From an uncultured Bacilli bacterium (lineage in GTDB: Bacteria > Bacillota_I > Bacilli_A > RF39 > UBA660): 27,933 nt of DNA. Positions 1-7,243 of this stretch are shown here, piece after piece (within the stretch, counting starts at the first letter, position 1; every line of letters starts with the position of its first letter). Where the stretch lies: positions 1 through 27,933 of the forward strand of contig CANQMC010000004.1 of NCBI GenBank assembly GCA_947624855.1. The letters run 5' to 3'. The translations under genes were made by a program, and so were the position numbers. The notes under the pieces are model-generated. The model was not told the origin of the DNA. It worked only from the letters and a program-made list of their open reading frames with translations, and did no database searches.

Positions 1-609
1 ATTTCCTGTTGTTCCGAATTTTACCCAATTATTATCTACTGTTCCTCTATATACATAACTTGTTCCTTGATCATCTGCTACTGTATATATTCCTTTATCT
101 TGCATTGTACAATTTTTTCCCTCTGTATTATGAGTTTTTACATTAGTTTTATTATCACACGCTGGGCCATTTATTGTTGTTGGCATTGCTTTTGGACTTG
201 AGGCTTGTGCTATTTGCAATCCTGTTTTCCCTGTTACTATATCTAAATATATATAACATCTTGTTCCTTCTTTTGTTATTCCTATTGTTACTGTTCCGTC
301 TTTATATTCCATTGGTATACTTGTATCTTTTTCTTCTGTATTTCCTTTTGTACAATATGATTTTGTTGTATTTAATTTATATCCTTCTGTTGGTATTTCT
401 TTTGTTGTTGTATAATCATCAGTATTTCCTTTTTCTTTTTGTAAATTAACTGCCATCATATCTGTATTTATTTCTTTTATTTTGGTTATCCCTTTTTCTA
501 TATTTATTTCTTCTTTAGTTATATTTGTTATTATTGGTATACTTCCTATGGCTACTATTATTATTAATACATAAAATGATTTTTTAAAATTAAATAAACT
601 TTTTTTCAT
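1..609 (-). CDS. Secreted/anchored surface protein, partial (C-terminus outside window)
   Basis: The frame is open from the ATG at 609 to the window edge (203 codons, no stop). It begins with a basic N-terminus (MKKSLFNFKKSF) and a hydrophobic segment at about residues 12-28, so it is exported and possibly membrane-anchored. The body is rich in Thr, Lys and Asn and has scattered cysteines (SYC, RCY, ACD, NCT). The last visible part contains YVYRGTVDNNWVKF, which I recognise as the start of a domain recurrent in large surface proteins of uncultured gut Bacillota; in those it usually continues into a WRIIRINGDG-like stretch. No enzymatic role can be assigned. A GAGAGG ribosome binding site lies just upstream. 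Expression probably depends on the promoter at 681-708, whose spacer contains a G10 tract. Confidence 0.8.
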   Translation of the reverse strand, partial: MKKSLFNFKKSFYVLIIIVAIGSIPIITNITKEEINIEKGITKIKEINTDMMAVNLQKEKGNTDDYTTTKEIPTEGYKLNTTKSYCTKGNTEEKDTSIPMEYKDGTVTIGITKEGTRCYIYLDIVTGKTGLQIAQASSPKAMPTTINGPACDNKTNVKTHNTEGKNCTMQDKGIYTVADDQGTSYVYRGTVDNNWVKFGTTGN

Positions 610-680
610 ATTCTTTTCCTCTCTTTTATATAAAAAGATTGTTTGTTTCTTTCACAAAATATCTTCTCTACTTTAGTTTT

Positions 681-708
681 AGTATAGCATACCCCCCCCC
701 CATGTCAA
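681..708 (-). promoter_or_regulatory. Promoter with G10 tract in its spacer (surface protein gene)
   Basis: On the minus strand TTGACA (708-703) is followed by a 16-nt spacer (702-687) and TATACT (686-681), with a TGC extended -10. Ten of the 16 spacer bases are one G run (701-692). The start of transcription would be near 674, about 65 nt before the ATG at 609. One extra G would give the optimal 17-nt spacer; one fewer would give 15. The elements are seen directly; activity and variability are inferred. Confidence 0.8.
692..701 (-). repeat. Homopolymeric G10 tract (promoter spacer)
   Basis: Ten consecutive C on the plus strand, G on the minus strand. It is followed on the minus strand by TATGC and lies wholly between the -35 and -10 boxes of the surface-protein promoter. 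It is one of three C10/G10 tracts in the window. Confidence 0.95.
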
Positions 709-726
709 TATTTAAATTCTATTTTT

Positions 727-741
727 CAAATTATAAATTTG
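727..741. repeat. Imperfect palindrome upstream of the surface-protein promoter
   Basis: CAAATT-ATA-AATTTG is a 6-bp inverted repeat with a 3-nt centre, about 19 bp upstream of the -35 box. It could be an operator for an HTH regulator, but short palindromes arise easily in A+T-rich DNA. Confidence 0.25.
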
Positions 742-816
742 TAAATTAATTTAATTTAGTAATTGCAAAATAAATTGTTCAAAAAATTTGCAAACTAATT
801 TAAACAAATAAATTGA

Positions 817-848
817 AAAAGAGAACCAAGTAAAATTGATTCTCTTTT
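817..848. terminator. Hairpin between surface gene and XRE remnant
   Basis: AAAAGAGAA (817-825) pairs with TTCTCTTTT (840-848) around a 14-nt loop. It resembles this genome's intrinsic terminators, but no intact gene ends here on either strand. It may be left over from a deleted gene, which would fit the truncated XRE frame that follows. Confidence 0.4.
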
Positions 849-850
849 AA

Positions 851-1303
851 ATATCCATTTCATTTTTGGCATTCATAACGATATCCGAATTAATAGTTTT
901 AGCAGAATATTTAAATATTTCCCCTTATACTTATAGCCATTATGAAACCCAAGATACAATAATACCTTTAAAACATTTAATTAAATTTTGTGATTTTTTC
1001 AATACATCAATTGATTATATTTTTAAATTTACAAATAATTTTACATATAAAAATATAAATAAAAAAATTAATTTAAAAGAAAGTGGTAAAAGATTAAAAG
1101 AATTTAGAAAAGAATTAAATTTATCTCAATTAGAATTAGCAAACAATTTAAATGTTGCTAGAACATTAATAACAGAATATGAATTAGGTAATTTTTTAAT
1201 ATCTATAAATGTATTATATACTTTATGTAATAAATACAAAATATCAGCTGATTATTTATTAGGACGTATTGATGATAAAATTATTTTTAATAAAGAAAAA
1301 TAG
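851..1303 (+). pseudogene. XRE-family regulator with two HTH domains, 5'-truncated
   Basis: The frame is open from 851 to the TAG at 1303 but contains no ATG. The only usable start is a TTG at 866 without a Shine-Dalgarno sequence. The translation holds the C-terminal half of one XRE helix-turn-helix domain (LAEYLNISPYTYSHYE onward, about residues 12-55). A complete second one follows (SGKRLKEFRKELNLSQLELA to ADYLLGRID, about residues 72-137). Relatives with two tandem HTH domains normally begin with a KRLKxLRxEK-type first helix, and this is missing. I infer a 5'-deleted gene, perhaps silent. It is divergent from the surface-protein gene, so it may once have regulated it. Confidence 0.65.
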
Positions 1304-1329
1304 ATAAAAAAACATCCTATTGGATGCTA
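1304..1329. terminator. Intrinsic terminator, convergent XRE remnant / spoVS
   Basis: CATCC (1313-1317) and GGATG (1322-1326) form a short stem with a TATT loop. On the minus strand a seven-base T run follows, typical of a terminator for spoVS. A shorter T run on the plus side could serve the opposite gene. Confidence 0.75.
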
Positions 1330-1587
1330 CTTTTTAGTTACAATTAATTTCATTGCAGTTTTATCTTCCCCATTAATTACTACATCATTAAATGCTGGGA
1401 TAACAATTAAATTATCACCACTAGGTGCTACAAATCCTCTAGCAATTGCAATTCCTTTTATAGCTTGATTTAAAGAACCAGCTCCAATTGTTTGAATTTC
1501 CACATTGCCTTTTTCTCTAAAAATATTCGCAATAGCCCCTGCTACTTTACTAGGATTTGATTTACTAGATACTTTAAGTATTTCCAT
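1327..1587 (-). CDS. spoVS: Stage V sporulation protein S
   Basis: This 86-aa protein has the exact length of Bacillus subtilis SpoVS and reads almost collinearly with it: MEILKVSSKSNP at the start, IGAGSLNQAIKGIAIARGF in the middle, then VAPSGDNLIVIPAF. SpoVS is a small nucleic-acid-binding Alba-like protein needed for normal spore coat assembly and septation control. The whole protein is this one domain. The start is supported by GAGG a few bases upstream. It is transcribed toward a shared terminator with the broken XRE gene. Its presence, with SirA-like and CotJ genes in the same window, argues that this organism forms or recently formed endospores. Confidence 0.96.
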   Translation of the reverse strand: MEILKVSSKSNPSKVAGAIANIFREKGNVEIQTIGAGSLNQAIKGIAIARGFVAPSGDNLIVIPAFNDVVINGEDKTAMKLIVTKK

Positions 1588-1641
1588 ATATTTAACCTCA
1601 ACTTTCTAATTAAATATATGTTTATTTTTTATTTTTATAAC

Positions 1642-2508
1642 TTAATCTTTATTTTCCCATCTTGCATATATACCACAAGGAAGAATTAAATTTGAATTTT
1701 GCATTGGTAAACCTAATTCATCACTACTAATAATACCTTTAAATTTTTTATTAACATGAAGATATAATAAATTTTCTAAAACAATTTTTGATAAACCAGT
1801 AGTATAAGAATTAATTAAAAATAATATAGGTTTATCACTTAAAAGTTCACTTGTATCTTTAATTAAATTATCTAAATCTGCTTCAATATTCCAAACTTCA
1901 CTTTTACTACCTCTACCAAAAGAAGGAGGATCCATAATAATTATATCATATTTATTTCCTCTTCTAATTTCTCTTTTAACAAATTTTCTAACATCATCAA
2001 CCAAAAATCTTATATTTTTATCTTCCAAATTATTAACTTTAACATTTTCTTTAGCCCAATCAATCATTCCTTTTGAAGAATCAACATGAACAACACTAGC
2101 CCCTTCTTTTAAAGCCGCAATAGAAGAAGCACCAGTATATGCAAAAAGATTTAAAACTTTAACTTCTCTATTAGCTAATTTTATTTTATTTCTAATTAAA
2201 TTCCAATTATAAGCTTGTTCTGGAAATAAACCAGTATGTTTAAAACCCATTAATTTTAAATTAAATTTTAAATCATGATAATTAATTAAAAAACTATCTG
2301 GCATTTTTTTCTTTATATTCCAAGCTCCTCCTCCTTTAGAACTTCTTTCATATACAGCATTTACATCATCCCATAAATCTGTACTTTTATCTTGCCAAAT
2401 AATTTGTGGATCAGGTCTTACTAATCTAATACTACCCCAATCTTCTAATTTTTGACCCATAGCCATATCAATTATTTGATATTCTAAAAAATCATTTATG
2501 ACTTTCAT
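1642..2508 (-). CDS. Class I SAM-dependent RNA methyltransferase, RlmI-like
   Basis: This 288-aa protein has a Rossmann methyltransferase core. The SAM-binding motif I is LNLFAYTGASS (about 119-129), an acidic HVDSSKG follows (about 141-147), and the catalytic-loop motif DPPSFGRG sits at about 193-200. These are features of the RlmI/RlmK-like family (Pfam Methyltrans_SAM), which methylates 23S rRNA. The PUA domain of E. coli RlmI is absent; instead the N-terminal 90 residues carry QIIWQ and GGGAWN motifs seen in the shorter family members. The exact target base is unknown. Its start overlaps the end of the upstream membrane-protein gene by 17 bp, so the two are translationally coupled. Confidence 0.85.
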   Translation of the reverse strand: MKVINDFLEYQIIDMAMGQKLEDWGSIRLVRPDPQIIWQDKSTDLWDDVNAVYERSSKGGGAWNIKKKMPDSFLINYHDLKFNLKLMGFKHTGLFPEQAYNWNLIRNKIKLANREVKVLNLFAYTGASSIAALKEGASVVHVDSSKGMIDWAKENVKVNNLEDKNIRFLVDDVRKFVKREIRRGNKYDIIIMDPPSFGRGSKSEVWNIEADLDNLIKDTSELLSDKPILFLINSYTTGLSKIVLENLLYLHVNKKFKGIISSDELGLPMQNSNLILPCGIYARWENKD

Positions 2509-3028
2509 TTTTACTCCTCATTAAATAATCAGTAATGGGATCAATTGCATCTAAAATACTATTAATTAAGAAGAAATATCCAATAACAATTATTTGTACT
2601 TTAGCTTCATACATTAAATTAATACCCATAAGTAATCCACTTATTAAAAAGACAAATAATATAAATAATCTTATAATCCACATTTTATTATGTCTATCAT
2701 TATAAAAATCAGCTTTTTTAAGTTTAATAACACACATTAAAGCCATCCACCCAAGTAATATTAAAACAACATTTTTAGTATTAAAAGTTAAAACATTTAT
2801 CATTATTAAAGCAATAATTGACACTAAAGCTGTAAATAAACTTTCATAATCATGTTCTTTAAATATTAAAATAAATTGGGTAAACTTAAATAAAATATAA
2901 AAACAAAATATAATAATTAATATTGTTTTTAAATCACTAACCTTTAAAACTGGTACTACTAAAATACAACTAGCAAGCACAAATAAAGCTAAACTTATAA
3001 TTAAATCAATTACTTCTTTTTTCTTCAT
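2492..3028 (-). CDS. Small multi-pass membrane protein, HdeD/DUF308-like
   Basis: A 178-aa protein with about six hydrophobic segments (roughly 8-26, 33-53, 63-80, 85-103, 118-136, 143-160) and few polar residues. The layout of six short helices in pairs resembles the HdeD/DUF308 family. That assignment rests on topology, not on a diagnostic motif, and no function can be assigned. It ends at TGA, one of the two TGA stops I saw, and overlaps the methyltransferase gene. GGTGA precedes the ATG. Upstream is an extended -10 (TGATATAAT) with a weak -35. Confidence 0.7.
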   Translation of the reverse strand: MKKKEVIDLIISLALFVLASCILVVPVLKVSDLKTILIIIFCFYILFKFTQFILIFKEHDYESLFTALVSIIALIMINVLTFNTKNVVLILLGWMALMCVIKLKKADFYNDRHNKMWIIRLFILFVFLISGLLMGINLMYEAKVQIIVIGYFFLINSILDAIDPITDYLMRSKNESHK

Positions 3029-3072
3029 AAAATCACCTTCTCTTTTAATTATATCAAAAAAAAGAAAAAAAG

Positions 3073-4197
3073 CTATAATTTCTTTATAACATTTTTCTTA
3101 TTTAAATATTTAATTAATAAACTACTACCCACTAATAAAGAAATACCTATAAATATTGGATAACTAACTCCTGTATTCGGTGATTCTACATCATTTAATT
3201 TATCTAAATTATTTTTAGAATTATTAGTATTATTAGTATTTTGATTAGAATTATTTATTACCTTATTTAAAGTAGTAAATTCTTTAATTTGACTTTCAAA
3301 AGATATTCCAGTTTCAGCATCTTCATATATAACATATACATAATATTTAGTATTAGGTTTTAAATCTTTAGCAGTATATTCAAAACTTTTAGTATCTCTA
3401 CTTGTTAACCGAATTTCTAAACTTTCTATATCTTCAATATTAGTCTTTTGATCATATACATAAACTCTAACAACTTTATTTTTAGGTATATATTCATTTT
3501 TAAAATCAAATTTTATTTTAGCAGTAGAACTAGTAATATCACTTAAAGTTATTTCAAAACCTTGCATCATTTCTTCAATTGAAGAATTAAATTTATTTAA
3601 ATCTACTTCAAAACTTTTAATAAATTCACTATCTAATATTTCACTATTTTCTTTATTAACTCTAATTCCAAGTTGAGAAGCATAAGCATCATCATTTGTA
3701 ATAGCAATATAAGCAAAAACTAAACTAATCATTCCAAATTCATCATGTTTAATATCATTAGCTCCACCATTTTTTAATAAAGAACCAATTAATTCAACTA
3801 TATAAAAAATATCTATATTTTCTTGAATTGTAAAATCATTATGATTATTTTCTAATTCTTCTAAACCAAATTCATATTTAATTTTCCCATCTTCATATTT
3901 AATATCAGTATTAAAAGTTGTATCTTGCTTTACTTCTTCCTCTACATAATCTTCACCTAAAAAATCTTTTTTCTCTTGATCTGTAAATTTAACACTAATA
4001 TTTATATTATCATCTGTAACAGTAATTTCAGCATTTTTTAAAGATTTTAAATTCTCATTTTCTTCATCATATAAAATAAAATCTTTGTTTTGAAAATCAT
4101 TTTTAATCATTTCAAAAGTAACTTCCTTAGCCTTAACTATAGGCATACATCCAAATAAAAATATTAAAACCATTAAAATTGTAAATACTTTCTTCAT
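3073..4197 (-). CDS. Exported cell-wall protein with Fn3-like domain and LPXTG-like tail
   Basis: 374 aa. The N-terminus has an export signal with a lipobox-like LFGC (Cys17) and also an A-x-A-like VKAKE site, so lipid modification or signal peptidase I cleavage are both possible. Residues about 30-200 are an acidic region of unknown fold. Residues about 215-310 look like a fibronectin type III/beta-sandwich domain (TAKIKFDF, then KPNTKYYVYVIYED). An Asn/Thr-rich linker follows. The C-terminus has SPNTG (339-343), a hydrophobic stretch and a basic tail, the layout of a sortase signal with Ser in place of Leu. It is probably surface-attached; the binding partner is unknown. A promoter sits just upstream. 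Confidence 0.8.
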   Translation of the reverse strand: MKKVFTILMVLIFLFGCMPIVKAKEVTFEMIKNDFQNKDFILYDEENENLKSLKNAEITVTDDNINISVKFTDQEKKDFLGEDYVEEEVKQDTTFNTDIKYEDGKIKYEFGLEELENNHNDFTIQENIDIFYIVELIGSLLKNGGANDIKHDEFGMISLVFAYIAITNDDAYASQLGIRVNKENSEILDSEFIKSFEVDLNKFNSSIEEMMQGFEITLSDITSSTAKIKFDFKNEYIPKNKVVRVYVYDQKTNIEDIESLEIRLTSRDTKSFEYTAKDLKPNTKYYVYVIYEDAETGISFESQIKEFTTLNKVINNSNQNTNNTNNSKNNLDKLNDVESPNTGVSYPIFIGISLLVGSSLLIKYLNKKNVIKKL

Positions 4198-4221
4198 ATT
4201 ACTTCCCTACTTTACAAAAAT

Positions 4222-4250
4222 ATATTAACAAATTAGACTTTATTTTACAA
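4222..4250 (-). promoter_or_regulatory. Promoter for the LPXTG-like surface protein
   Basis: Minus strand TTGTAA (4250-4245), 17-nt spacer, TAATAT (4227-4222) with a TGT extended -10. It starts in the gap after the glycosyltransferase gene, so the surface gene probably has its own transcript. Confidence 0.6.
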
Positions 4251-4272
4251 TCAAAAAACAAAATATTTACAT

Positions 4273-5403
4273 TTATTTACTTAACTTTACACATAAATCA
4301 TATATTTTTTTAGTAGCGTTTTTAGGTTCTTCTTTTTCTAAATTAGCTTTCCAATGAGAAATTAAATGTTCATTTTTAACTGTTTTTCCCACATTTCGAC
4401 ATAAACCTAATACAGTTTTAGAAACCACTCCATATTTCTTTTTAGCAATAAATCTAGCATTATATTTTTCAGGTCCTCCATTACCTGGTATTAAAATCAT
4501 TGGTACTTTCATATACATACATTCAGTAATTGTAGCACCACCTGGTTTTGTAATAACTACATCACTAATATTTAAATAATCATATACTTTAACAAATCCC
4601 ACTACTTTAACATTTTTAATATTATTTTCATTTACATAATTTTTACATTTAGTTTCTAATTTTTTATTTTTACCACTTACAAATATAATATTTATTGGAT
4701 ATTTCTTTTTTATTAAAGCTTTTAAATAATCAAAATTCTTAATCATTCCATGAGATCCACCCCCATAAAACAAATAAGTTTTTAAATTTTTATCTAAATT
4801 ACATTTTTTATACATTTCTTCTTTTGGCATTAAATTATCAATATCTTTTACATCAAAAGGAATACCTACAGGATATATTTTATTTTCATCAATCCCTTTT
4901 TTAACCATAGCATTTTTAACAATATCATTAGCCACGATAAAAGCTTCTTGAGTTTTGTGATATTTTTGCCAATAACTATGAGTAGCATAATCTGTTATAA
5001 CTGTAATAATTTTAGAATTAGTAAGTCCTAATTTATTATAATAACTTATAATATTTCCTCCAAAAAAATGAGTAGAGATAGTTATATCAGGATTAAAATT
5101 TACTATTTCTTCTTTTATTTTAGCATTATCAAAACATTTTTTAACCAAAGATATTTGATTAAAAGACGCTATTTTATTATTAGCAATATCATAAATAAAA
5201 CTAAATAAATGATTACTACGATGATTAATAATAAAATCAAAACCTTTAATACTAGCTTTACCTATAAAATTAGCATATTTAGCTACATCTAAAACTTTAA
5301 CATTAAAAGTATCTTTTTTTAAAAAATAATCTGCAATATTATTAGCAACTGATTTATGACCTGATCCATATGGTGCATATATAATTAATACATTCTTTTT
5401 CAT
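4273..5403 (-). CDS. Diacylglycerol glycosyltransferase, MGDG synthase/UgtP family (GT28)
   Basis: 376 aa, the usual family length. The N-terminal domain starts LIIYAPYGSGHKSVA (GSGH at about 13-16), the acceptor-side signature of MGDG-synthase/UgtP proteins. The C-terminal domain carries the donor-binding sequence VVITKPGGATITECM and LIPGNGGPEKYNA. By family it transfers a hexose from a UDP-sugar to diacylglycerol at the inner membrane face, making glycolipids that act as lipids and anchors. Whether it is processive, and which sugar it uses, cannot be read here. It lies between a surface-protein gene and an ABC exporter, but a strong terminator separates it from the exporter. Confidence 0.88.
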   Translation of the reverse strand: MKKNVLIIYAPYGSGHKSVANNIADYFLKKDTFNVKVLDVAKYANFIGKASIKGFDFIINHRSNHLFSFIYDIANNKIASFNQISLVKKCFDNAKIKEEIVNFNPDITISTHFFGGNIISYYNKLGLTNSKIITVITDYATHSYWQKYHKTQEAFIVANDIVKNAMVKKGIDENKIYPVGIPFDVKDIDNLMPKEEMYKKCNLDKNLKTYLFYGGGSHGMIKNFDYLKALIKKKYPINIIFVSGKNKKLETKCKNYVNENNIKNVKVVGFVKVYDYLNISDVVITKPGGATITECMYMKVPMILIPGNGGPEKYNARFIAKKKYGVVSKTVLGLCRNVGKTVKNEHLISHWKANLEKEEPKNATKKIYDLCVKLSK

Positions 5404-5441
5404 ATCTCATACCTTCATTACTTATTTTATCATTAATCATC

Positions 5442-5469
5442 AAAAAAAAATAGATAAAAATCTATTTTT
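5442..5469 (-). terminator. Intrinsic terminator of the ABC exporter operon
   Basis: A 10-bp stem (5446-5455 with 5460-5469) around a 4-nt loop is followed on the minus strand by a long T run (5449-5442). The TAG stop of the exporter gene (5462-5464) lies inside the stem. Confidence 0.88.
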
Positions 5470-7243
5470 CGAATTGAGAATTATAAATTTTAGCATAAAA
5501 ACCATCTTTTTTTAATAATTCATCATGTTTTCCAACTTCTACAATATCACCTTGATCCATAACCAAAATTAAATCAGCATTTTTAATCGTAGATAATCTA
5601 TGAGCAATTATAAATGAAGTTCTTCCTTCCATAACTTTATCCATAGCCTTTTGAATTAATTCTTCTGTTCTAGTATCTACATTACTTGTAGCTTCATCTA
5701 ATATTAATATTTTAGGATCTGCAAGTATTGCTCTAGCAATAGTAAGTAATTGTTTTTGACCTCCACTTATATTATTAGTTTCTTCATTAATTATCATATT
5801 ATAAGAATCCGGTAAAGTTCTAATAAAATAATCCGCACTAGCAGTTTTAGCAGCATCTATAACTTCTTTATCCGAAGCATTTAAATTACCATATCTTAAA
5901 TTATCAAGAATAGTAGCATTAAATAACCAAGTATCTTGTAAAACCATTCCAAATACATTTTCAAGTTCACTTCTTTTATATTCCACTATATTTTTACCAT
6001 CAAGTAATATTTCTCCGGAATTAAGTTCATAAAAACGCATTAATAATTTAACAATTGTAGTTTTACCTGCCCCTGTTGGTCCCACAATAGCAATCTTTTC
6101 TCCTTTTTTAACTTTAGCATTAAAATCTTTAATAATAATTTTATCTTTATTATAACCAAATTTAACATGTTTAAATTCAATATTTCCTTCCACATTATCA
6201 ACATTCAATATTCCTTCATCTTGATATTCTTCTAAACTTAAGAAATTAAATATTCTTTCTGAAGCTGCAAGCATTGCTTGAATTTGATTTGATATTTGAG
6301 CTAATTGAGCAATAGGATTTGTAAAATTCTTTGAATATTGAATAAAACTTTGAATATTACCAACTGTAATTTTACCTTTTATCGCAAATATTGCTCCTAA
6401 AATAGCAATTATAGCATAATTTAAATTACCAACAAAATTCATAATCGGATGCATTAAACCTGATAAAAATTGAGATTTAAAACCAGCTTCATATAATTTT
6501 AAATTATCTTCATCAAACTTAGATATTGTTTTTTCTTCGGCATTAAAAGCTTTAATAACTAAACTACCACTTATCATTTCTTCAACTTCACTATCAACTT
6601 CAGCTAAATAATTTTGTTGATTAACAAAATATTTTTGACTTTTTCTAACAATTAACATTACAATAATTGATGCTACTGGCAATACCAAAGCTGTAACTAT
6701 AGCTAAAGTTACATTTATTGAGCACATCATAATAAATATACCAATTACTGTTACAATTGAAGTAATTAATTGGGTTGCAGATTGATTTAAATTAATTTGT
6801 AAAGTATCAATATCATTAGTTATAATTGATAAAATATCCCCTGTATTTTGTTTATCAAAATAACCCATTGGTAATTTATTTAATTTTTTAGAAACTTCTT
6901 TCCTTAATTTATAACTCGTTCTTTGAGAAACACTAGTCATAATTAAATTTTGAACATAATTAAATATTGCACTTATAACATACAAAATTCCTAAAGAAAT
7001 AAGTATACTTTTTATTGTTCCAAAATTAATTCCTCCAACTCCATTAATTTTAGCTATTAAACCAGTATATATTTCAGTTGTAGCATTACCTAAAATTTTA
7101 GGCGAAATAATCGCAAATATTGTACTTCCAATCGCAAACATAAAAGCAAAAATTATTAAAAATTTAAATTCTGAAACTCGACGAATTAATTTCAACAATG
7201 TCCCTTTAAAATCTTTAGGTCTATCTGCACTTCTTCTTGGCAT
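5462..7243 (-). CDS. ABC exporter half-transporter, catalytically complete subunit
   Basis: 593 aa, the length of a type IV ABC exporter half-molecule: six membrane helices (about 28-330) then an ATPase domain. Seen motifs are Walker A GPTGAGKT (388-395), Q-loop VLQDTW, signature ISGGQ (492-496), Walker B ILILDEATS with the catalytic Glu, and the H-loop AHRLS (His548). All ATPase residues are present. Its partner is the gene immediately upstream, whose nucleotide site is degenerate; the pair resembles the LmrCD/BmrCD/TM287-288 heterodimers. Its ATG overlaps the partner's TAA (TAATG), which implies coupled translation. The substrate (drug, lipid or peptide) cannot be inferred. Confidence 0.93.
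   Translation of the reverse strand: MPRRSADRPKDFKGTLLKLIRRVSEFKFLIIFAFMFAIGSTIFAIISPKILGNATTEIYTGLIAKINGVGGINFGTIKSILISLGILYVISAIFNYVQNLIMTSVSQRTSYKLRKEVSKKLNKLPMGYFDKQNTGDILSIITNDIDTLQINLNQSATQLITSIVTVIGIFIMMCSINVTLAIVTALVLPVASIIVMLIVRKSQKYFVNQQNYLAEVDSEVEEMISGSLVIKAFNAEEKTISKFDEDNLKLYEAGFKSQFLSGLMHPIMNFVGNLNYAIIAILGAIFAIKGKITVGNIQSFIQYSKNFTNPIAQLAQISNQIQAMLAASERIFNFLSLEEYQDEGILNVDNVEGNIEFKHVKFGYNKDKIIIKDFNAKVKKGEKIAIVGPTGAGKTTIVKLLMRFYELNSGEILLDGKNIVEYKRSELENVFGMVLQDTWLFNATILDNLRYGNLNASDKEVIDAAKTASADYFIRTLPDSYNMIINEETNNISGGQKQLLTIARAILADPKILILDEATSNVDTRTEELIQKAMDKVMEGRTSFIIAHRLSTIKNADLILVMDQGDIVEVGKHDELLKKDGFYAKIYNSQFEK

Noticed and set aside
174..449. Plus-strand frame of 91 codons
   Set aside because: It is almost only Leu, Phe, Tyr and Ile and lies antisense to the surface-protein frame, which has a signal peptide, ribosome site and promoter.
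692..701. Poly-C as a sequencing artefact
   Set aside because: Three tracts of the same length in functional positions, one keeping a reading frame open, argue against artefact, though read-level checking is still needed for the exact length.
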